From positions 744,001 through 808,000 of the forward strand of contig BAAHQB010000024.1 of assembly GCA_054601695.1 (NCBI GenBank): DNA of 64,000 nt, read 5' to 3'. Below, piece by piece: positions 1 through 64,000 of the stretch. The DNA is from Amorphochlora amoebiformis (lineage: Eukaryota > Cercozoa > Chlorarachniophyceae). Position 1 is the stretch's first letter. Every line of letters starts with the position of its first letter. The notes under the pieces were generated by a model that was not told where the DNA came from, did no database searches, and saw only the letters and a program-made list of their open reading frames with translations. Made by a program: the position numbers and the translations under genes.

Positions 1-71
1 TATATATTGTACTACATATATATACATATTGTATATACATGCATATATGTACATATATATATATATATCTG

Positions 72-105
<34 letters not shown>

Positions 106-186
106 CATATGTATATATGTTAGATATGCTTGTTCATTGTAATATAGATGTGAATGTGTATTTGTGTACATAAATACATACATAAA

Positions 187-234
<48 letters not shown>

Positions 235-241
235 AACAAAG

Positions 242-569
242 ATGGTCGGAGCCGGGTCGGAGACACGTGTTGATCAGCAGGGAAAAGCGCGCGACGTCTT
301 GCTATCTTCACATGAGCTCAAGGTTGTAAGAGCATTCCTGAACAACATATATAAGATATGCATATGTACATATACTACATGTTAAAAATGTAAAGATATA
401 TGTTTTCATTTAAACATGCAAACAATATATATATATATATATATGGATAGATAGATAGATAGATATATGTATATATATATATATTAATATTTATTCATAT
501 ATTTATATGTACCTACTGAAAAGAAACGGTTTGTGATATATATATATATATATATATATATAGATACAC

Positions 570-600
<31 letters not shown>

Positions 601-672
601 TATTATATATGTGTGTATGCATAATGCACCATACTTAGGAGCGAAAGCGCAAGTTCGACCTCATCGTGAAGC

Positions 673-725
<53 letters not shown>

Positions 726-777
726 ACATATGTGTGTATATATGTATTATTAAAATATGTGTATGTAAATATATACT

Positions 778-825
<48 letters not shown>

Positions 826-1408
826 ACAATTAATATATATAAAAATATATGCGCACATATTTCATATGTACATACATTTGAATTTCTATATACATGTGTA
901 TTTTTACACGTTCACAAGCATGTACAGAAATATTCACATGTACATAAATAATGTTGTACAAACCAAATTTCAACCCAGCTAAGGTCATTTTAATAAACAG
1001 TTACAGTCTAAACTACGCAGAGCCTCAGGAGGCTATTGCAGACTACCTTACAAGTCTTAATGGAAAACTAGCTTCAGGTGCTATAGTTACGTATGTATGC
1101 GTATGTGTATGTACATACATGTAAATATGGTCTATGTACAAATATATTCGTAACATATACGTAGCCGATGACTTCATCAAGAAATTTCCTATGATGTCTA
1201 AGCAAGAGGCTATCGATTTCCTCTCTTGGATTCAGGTCATACATGTATATATTTATGTATATATATATATATATATATATATAATGTGTGTGTGTGTTTG
1301 TGTGTACGTATGTTGTATATAAATAAGTATACCTTGACATGACATATGATAAGAACATTGCTATACAACGATATCTATATGCCAAAAGATTCCATTTGAA
1401 ATACATTC

Positions 1409-1443
<35 letters not shown>

Positions 1444-1932
1444 ATATTATATATATATGTATATTATACACATATATAATATATATATATATATGTATAT
1501 TTATATACACACATATATATATATATATACATGTATAGATATATGAATAATGCATAATAGATTGTATTTGTATCATTATATATATATATATAACATTATT
1601 TATATATGTATATACATTTATAATTTATATATTTCTACATATCTATTTATCTACATATACTCTGGAGGGAGCAGAGCGTGATATGTCAAGGGAGGGAGAG
1701 AGACACAGAGAGGGAAAAGGAAGGTGAAATAGGGGAATTGGGGGCGAGAGAGAGAAATAAAGATATGGAAGGAGTGATAGAGGTGATGCAGTGAGAGATT
1801 TTATCTAGAATATATATCATAATACTCTTTATATACATAATATATATATATATATGTATGATTTACATATTTATATACTTACAGACTGGTATTCAGTTCA
1901 AGGAGCAAGTGTTGGACAAGAATAAGCGGGGG
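242..1932 (+). CDS. Unidentified small charged protein, five in-phase exons (3' end uncertain)
   Basis: I do not recognise this gene. Exons are 242-325, 639-673, 1001-1077, 1165-1235 and 1885-1932. Every junction is GT-AG and codon phase is kept across all four introns, giving 105 residues from the ATG at 242. The product is helical and charged ([47 protein letters not shown]), with no signal peptide or membrane segment. The bases before the ATG (aaag) could be an acceptor, so exon 1 may be internal and the gene may begin left of the window. A possible last exon is 3306-3320, after an ACATGCAG acceptor: it is in phase, adds FNQS and stops. The gene converges on the minus-strand gene ending at 3873. 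The exon chain is well supported; the product name is not. Confidence 0.6.
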
Positions 1933-1979
1933 GTAATACTACATATATTTATACACATATATATATATATATATATATT

Positions 1980-2229
1980 GTTAGCGCAGTCGCAAAGTAG
2001 ATGGTAGTCCGGAGTTCAATTCAAGTCCGTTTGGATTATTTTGAATGAGTATTGATAATTTTTCTTCCTTTCTTCCTCTGGAACCCATGGGTTCCGTCGG
2101 TTCTGGGGTGTTTGGGTTCCGAACCCGTTTTGGCTGCTAGACGCGCTCTATCCAACCGTAGTCTAATGACGGTCAAACTCCTCGAAGTTAACTAGCTATA
2201 GGTTCCACGCTAGCTCTACATGCTGTAAC
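1980..2229 (+). repeat. tRNA-related SINE-like element, copy 1
   Basis: An AT-balanced block set into (TA)n in the last intron of the preceding gene. It starts GTTAGCGCAGTCG, resembling a pol III A box, with GAGTTCAATTCAAG, resembling a B box, about 33 bases on. The first 60 bases match 50681-50740 with 11 differences by my count; the bodies after that do not match. Copies of one tRNA-derived head on different bodies fit a SINE family. Neither copy folds into an obvious intact tRNA. Confidence 0.5.
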
Positions 2230-2233
2230 AATA

Positions 2234-2285
<52 letters not shown>

Positions 2286-2299
2286 GCACATATTTACAA

Positions 2300-2332
<33 letters not shown>

Positions 2333-2415
2333 TATATATATATGTATACATATTATCTATACATATAGATGCATATATTTACATATAGATGCATATATTT
2401 ACAAATACACATACA

Positions 2416-2448
<33 letters not shown>

Positions 2449-2710
2449 ATATATATTTACCAATACACATACATATACATCTATATATATATATATATAT
2501 GTATTACATATATATATATTATATATATATATATATATACGTGTGTGTGTATATAATCTATATTCAGAATATATTTGTAAAATATTATATATGTATTGCG
2601 TTATACATTACACATACGTACATGAATATAAATGATATGTACTTGCATATTATGTATATATATATATATATATATATATCATATATCTATTTATATACAT
2701 GTACATATAA

Positions 2711-2741
<31 letters not shown>

Positions 2742-3070
2742 CATATATACAATACATATTTAATATATATACATATATATATATATATAATTTTAATACA
2801 TGCTATATATATATATTATACTCATACACACTTATATTTACATATAATATATATATATATATATACATATATATACATATATATATTATATATAAATATT
2901 TCTATGCATATATACATTTGTATACATATGTTATGTACTAAAATATATGTATACTACTTCACATATACCAAAAAGAAATCATGATCAAAACTATATATGC
3001 ACAAAAAAAAATTGATATGATCAAAACTAAATATGCACAAAAAAAATATAATATATATATATATATTTAC

Positions 3071-3105
<35 letters not shown>

Positions 3106-3872
3106 ATATAAAATAAATATATTTATATATATGTATATATGTATATATGTATATATATGTAATACATGGTAACATGTATGTGAAATTTTATAAATATTAT
3201 ACATATATAAATATCCCACATATATCCCATTCATGTAATGTGATATACACACCCACATTACCGTTATTACATAACACCGAAGACTTAGTTTCTATTTACA
3301 TGCAGTTCAACCAAAGCTAACTTCAGTCAACTACGCCCGCAAATGCATTTGTTTGAGTCGCCTCCAATTGCTGTTTGCCGTGTGTCGCTGGGCTAGATGT
3401 AACTCTATTAGATACCGTGTCTTTCATGATCACTTAAACTATTGTATATAATACATTAAAAACTGAATGATCGCAGCAATAGATGATGGATACATAGTAG
3501 TATAGTCGGGTAGACACAGATTGGAGAGAATAGGAATGTGAGCTACAACTGGTTTCTAACTAGTATAACTTATTGATCATTTCAACTAGACAATCCTTAA
3601 TTAAATACATAGACCGAAATCTATTTTGCAATATATAACAATATATATATAATATTATATATATCTAGATATATATACTAGATATATAATTACGAGTATA
3701 TAATATAGATTTGAATAGCCTATAGACTAACCATGATTTGGGTATTACCTAGATTACTAATAAGGCATAAACTAGACATACACATGATGCTAGGTTGTAG
3801 CATAGCCATGACATTTTAATTAGAAAAATCGAGCCGCGGCCGTGATATGTGCCGGTAACTAGAGTGACGTGA
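2230..3872. other. Non-coding stretch between two convergent genes
   Basis: 2230-2960 is (TA)n with GT/CA variants and a short duplication of the ATAGATGCATATATTTACA type near 2360-2400. At 2981-3047 a 30-base unit (ATGATCAAAACT...GCACAAAAAAA) occurs twice in tandem. 3260-3620 is ordinary mixed sequence in which I see no convincing exon beyond the possible FNQS-stop exon at 3306-3320; it may be 3' UTR. Confidence 0.4.
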
Positions 3873-44327
<40,455 letters not shown>

Positions 44328-44375
44328 CTAATAGTCAATAACCAAAAAGAACAAAAGAATCACACACTGGTGTAG

Positions 44376-59855
<15,480 letters not shown>

Positions 59856-60611
59856 GGATGAATCATTTTAGATAAATAAATATGCATATCTACAAAATAT
59901 TTTATATGTATACATTAATCTCTCGATTGTGTTTATTTCTCTCTCTGCCTACCACTTTCTCTCTCTTTTGCTTTGGCTTCTCTCTTTGGAGACTCTGTAT
60001 TCTCTCTCATGACTCTCTCAATGCTCTCTCTGTCCAGATGTTTTCTCCGTCTCTATGCTCTCTCTCTCTCTCTCTCTCGATCCAACTCTTTCTCGACGAT
60101 CTCTCTATGCTCCCTGCCTTCTCGGTTTTATATTGTGAAGAAACCTCCGATTAACAGTTCGTCCAATTATACCCAGTTGAACCTCTAATACCAAATTCTA
60201 GGAGAACACAAAAATATCCCTCGATGTTCTCTCTCTTTGCTCTCTTGATGCTCTCTCTCTACGCTTTCTCAATGTTATTCTCTCTCTCTTTATTTTTTCT
60301 CTCAGTACACTCTCGACGCTCTCTCTATGTGTTTTCTCTCTCTCCCTCTCTCCCTCTTTCTGTTTCTCTCCATACTTTCTAAATACATATATGCATATAT
60401 ATGTATATATATATATATATATATGTAAATATATATATATAGTATACTATATATATATATATATTATATATATATATATAATATATATGTAAATATATAT
60501 ATATATATATAATATTATATATATATATATATATATTGTTATGTATGAATGCTTCTCTTTTCTCTCCAATCACACATAACAATACTATACTACATATACC
60601 CATATACAATC

Positions 60612-60644
<33 letters not shown>

Positions 60645-61042
60645 ATATATAGATGGCATATATATATATATATATATATATGAACAGATTAGGTATATTA
60701 AATATATTTTTCTCTTCACTTTCTTACATAGTACTGTATATATATGTTACATCTGTGTAATATACGTTTGTGCATACATATTTATTCAAGTATATATGTA
60801 TATATGTATGTGTATATACATACATATATATTTACATCATACACATATATATATATATTTATATATATATATATATGTATGAATATAGTGTAATGATGTA
60901 GATATATACATGTACAATGACATGTATACGAACACATATGTACAATATGATGTACACGAAATAAATAATAAAGTTTGAATGTAATAATATGAATCTATGT
61001 ATATGTATACATATATGCGTACTATATTATATGTATATATAC

Positions 61043-61102
<60 letters not shown>

Positions 61103-61248
61103 ACGTATATCTCTATATATCACACCTATACACAAATATTTCTATAGATTATTCATAAATACCTTTGTACAACTTAACAAGTATTAAATATCTGCAGAAA
61201 TATGTACACAATGCATAAGTACGAGCATACGTGAATATGTATGTATGT

Positions 61249-61291
<43 letters not shown>

Positions 61292-61304
61292 CATATATAT
61301 CCAG
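59856..61304. other. Gene-free stretch with CT-rich microsatellite
   Basis: 59930-60370 is an impure (CTCTCT)n block with units such as CTCTCGATGCTCTCTCT repeated irregularly. From 60380 on it is (TA)n with GT/CA variants. I see no exon here. Confidence 0.5.
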
Positions 61305-61630
61305 GGATATAATCGACCTTAAACATGGGGATGATGATGTTACGCAAGGTTACATATTTACATACATCTATAATATATTTATATTAGATATATTCATATA
61401 TGTATATTTTAGATAAATGTAAATACAATATATTTATATATATATATATATATAATTAATAGTATATATATATATACATGAGAGAAAGATGGATCAGAAT
61501 ATAGACGGACACACAGAGAGATAGACAGCGAGAAGATATATACATATCTATATACATATATATATATATATATGTATATAATTTATATACATAAATATAC
61601 TTACAAAATATGCGAATATATATATCTATA

Positions 61631-61670
<40 letters not shown>

Positions 61671-62267
61671 CATATATGTCTATAATGCATACATAAGTTT
61701 GTCTGCATACCTATTACAAATATATATATATATATATATATACATGAATAAGGCATGTATATACATATAGTATTATTAAAAATATACAAAATATTAATAT
61801 CCAACCAGACGCGAAGATCCAAACCCCTCAACTTTCCCGCTCACACTCCATAAAATATCCAAAAAAGGCATCCCCTAACCGTAACACTAACCCTCATCAT
61901 GTCAATGGTCCTCAGACTAAGACATGCTGAATAGTCTTAAGGTTACCGAAATTTGCGTATAGAACGCTACTTTACCGTTTTGAAAATATAGAGTACGTTA
62001 CCGTACTTCGAAGCATAACGTGCGATATGTTGTTTGCTGTTTTAAGGGTACTAAGCTCATTCTTAGCGCAACAAGCAATACGCTACACTATGCTATACGC
62101 ATGCTATACGCTGTAATATGCTGCGCTATATGTGTTTACATATATACATATATATATATATTATATATATATATATATGTGTGTGTGTATGCATATTACA
62201 AAAATGTAATATTATATGTTATATATATATGTATTTATATGCACATACCATAGGGTTTTTCCTTTCA

Positions 62268-62325
<58 letters not shown>

Positions 62326-62417
62326 ATATTATATATATATATATATATGTGTGTGTATGTGTATATAATTACATAGAACTAATAGGATGTATATGACGGT
62401 AATATATATATGTATAT

Positions 62418-62450
<33 letters not shown>

Positions 62451-63160
62451 TCTATATACATGTATATATGGATAAGGTGGGGCGCCAACCTAGAAATATA
62501 TATCGCCACCTTAGCTATGTACGTATATATACATACACATATACATACACATATGGTGTTAAGGCGCCACCTTAGCGATGTAGATACATGGGATCAGATT
62601 ATTCAGCATATCTTAGTCCGAGGACCATTGACTCTGTAGATACATGGGGTTAAGGTTGACGCCACCTTGGATGGGGATGCTAAGGTGGCTACATACAGTT
62701 TGGATTAGGGATAGCTAAGGTGGCGTCCTACCTAGCTAAGGTGGCAGCCCACCTTAACCCTAAGTATATATATAGGGCCGAAAAATACAGATAGAAAGAG
62801 CGAAATATACATAAAGTCGAAAAAACTGAAATATGTGGATGGTTTTAGGATGTCGAAGGAGGAAAAAAGGGGGATGTGTTGGATGTTAAGGAAGGTTATT
62901 TTCAGGGGATGAAAAGCGAAAAAAATAAGATGTCAGCGTTTCAGAGGTAGGTGTATACATATGCGTGCATATGTACATATACATATAATGTGTACATGTA
63001 TGTGTAAATATACGTTTGTACACTTAGTTCAGAGGTAATTGGGTATAGATAGATACACAAGAATATGAAAATTTGTATCAATATATACACATATATATAA
63101 ATATATACACATATATATAAATATATACACATATATATATATGTATATATATATATACAT

Positions 63161-63202
<42 letters not shown>

Positions 63203-63483
63203 ATGTACATATATAAATACTTACATATAAATTCGCATGCATAAATATGCATATACGTACATGTAGCATCCTGAGGATAGTAGACAAGGCTCTCAAGACA
63301 GACCTTAAGAATGAGTTTTCGCAGGTTAGGTTTCGGTTAGTCTTATCAGGATAGGATTAGGGTTAGGGTTAGGGTTAGGGTTTGGGTTAGCATTATGGTT
63401 ATCTCTAGGCGGACCTTCAAAATAGTTAGGGTTAAGATAGCATTAGGGTAGAGTAGAGCTCAGGAATGCGTTATTAGATATAC

Positions 63484-63537
<54 letters not shown>

Positions 63538-63595
63538 GTATGTACGTGTATACCTGTAAAATGTATACATATTTCATGATATCTAACATATTGGC

Positions 63596-63651
<56 letters not shown>

Positions 63652-63779
63652 ATATATACATGTATATATGTATATCTAAATATAATACATACAATGTACT
63701 TATGTATACGTAAATATAATCAGGTAGCCTTAGAGCTTAAATTTCCCCCTGAAATGCTACGCCCACCCCACAAAGACGG
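61305..63779 (+). CDS. Plus-strand exons of an unidentified gene (partial; may continue the TRPML-like gene)
   Basis: Exons 62849-62946 (33 codons: [17 protein letters not shown]), 63267-63324 ([19 protein letters not shown]) and 63724-63779 ([19 protein letters not shown]) join in phase with GT-AG sites and are clearly coding. Upstream candidates 61305-61348 ([13 protein letters not shown]) and 61809-61880 ([11 protein letters not shown]) also join each other in phase, but not directly to 62849, so an exon is missing or they belong to the preceding gene. The last exon can end at TAA 63781-63783 or splice at GGGTAAAT and leave the window. No membrane segment is seen and I do not recognise the family. 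Confidence 0.55.
61901..61940 (+). repeat. Dispersed ~38-base element (best copy)
   Basis: Reads GTCAATGGTCC, TCAGACTAAGACATGCTGAA, TAGTCT. Related copies lie at 40362-40399 (+), 55422-55460 (+) and 62593-62632 (inverted), all next to CCCTAA-like sequence. Confidence 0.8.
62474..62760. repeat. GCCACCTTAG repeat cluster with an inverted dispersed element
   Basis: GCCACCTTAG or close variants appear at 62504, 62565 and 62659 and inverted (CTAAGGTGGC) at 62679, 62714 and 62735, with degenerate copies at 62474 and the end. GTAGATACATGGG repeats at 62580 and 62636. The inverted dispersed element (62593-62632) sits in the middle. Confidence 0.8.
63325..63430 (+). repeat. Interstitial telomere repeat with four perfect TTAGGG units
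   Basis: TTAGGG x4 without error at 63357-63380, then TTTGGG, with looser GGTTAGGTTTCGGTTAG before it. It lies in the intron 63325-63723, so here the sense strand is TTAGGG. The unit suggests that the organism's telomere is TTAGGG-type. Confidence 0.85.
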
Positions 63780-64000
63780 GTAAATAACATATATATGTTC
63801 ATATATACATATAGATACTATATTGTAATGTATATATATACATATATATATATGAATACATATCTATATATATATATATATATATATATGCATATATAAA
63901 GTGTAATGCAGCTATATATGTATGTAATACTTTAGATATATGTTACATACTAAATTTATGTGTAAAGATAAAAATACACATTTATGAACACATTTACATA

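Noticed and set aside
3306-3446. Plus-strand frame of about 47 codons (ARKCICLSRLQLLF...)
   Set aside because: It is out of phase with the upstream gene, shows no splice partner, and its Cys/Arg-rich content is typical of non-coding sequence.
60000-60370. Frames in CT-rich DNA coding Ser-Leu repeats
   Set aside because: Microsatellite of CTCTCT type; no splice context or conserved motif.

Overview
The window is nuclear DNA of an AT-rich, very intron-rich eukaryote, probably unicellular; I cannot place it further. There are no bacterial-style operons or ribosome binding sites. Coding sequence is cut into exons of about 25-100 bases (rarely up to 274). They are separated by GT-AG introns made mostly of (TA)n / ATATATGTATATAC microsatellite, or of degenerate TTAGGG/CCCTAA telomere-like repeat. 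Almost every long open reading frame in the window is (TA)n read as Tyr-Ile repeats. I rebuilt the genes by eye: exon islands bounded by splice sites, joined only where codon phase is preserved, and checked against conserved family motifs.

Layout. (1) 242-1932, plus strand: five in-phase exons of a small charged protein I do not recognise. (2) 3873-10302, minus strand: an 11-exon gene for a protein of about 230 residues with a presequence-like N-terminus and a Trp-rich hydrophobic stretch, unidentified. (3) 12035 to about 44327, minus strand: a class I-like phosphoinositide 3-kinase catalytic subunit. It has at least 68 exons (about 1,209 residues before the uncertain 5' exons) and the full Ras-binding, C2, helical and kinase series, preceded by a long unassigned N-terminal extension. 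(4) 44376 to about 59855, plus strand and head to head with the kinase: a mucolipin (TRPML)-like channel of about 33 exons and about 736 residues, with six membrane segments and a variant NGDV pore sequence. (5) 61305-63779, plus strand: exons of another or continuing gene that may run off the window.

The two recognised products act in one biological area. Class I PI3K makes 3-phosphorylated inositol lipids at the plasma membrane. TRPML channels of endolysosomes are gated by phosphoinositides in the animals where they have been studied. Their head-to-head arrangement is therefore notable, but any shared control is inference.

Repeats. Besides TA microsatellite there are degenerate telomere-like tracts, usually CCCTAA on the sense strand of introns; a dispersed element of about 38 bp in four copies; a palindromic CTTGAC-N-GTCAAG satellite in two PI3K introns; a GCCACCTTAG repeat cluster; two tRNA-like SINE heads; and several local duplications. 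No rRNA, complete tRNA, CRISPR array, insertion sequence or virus was seen.
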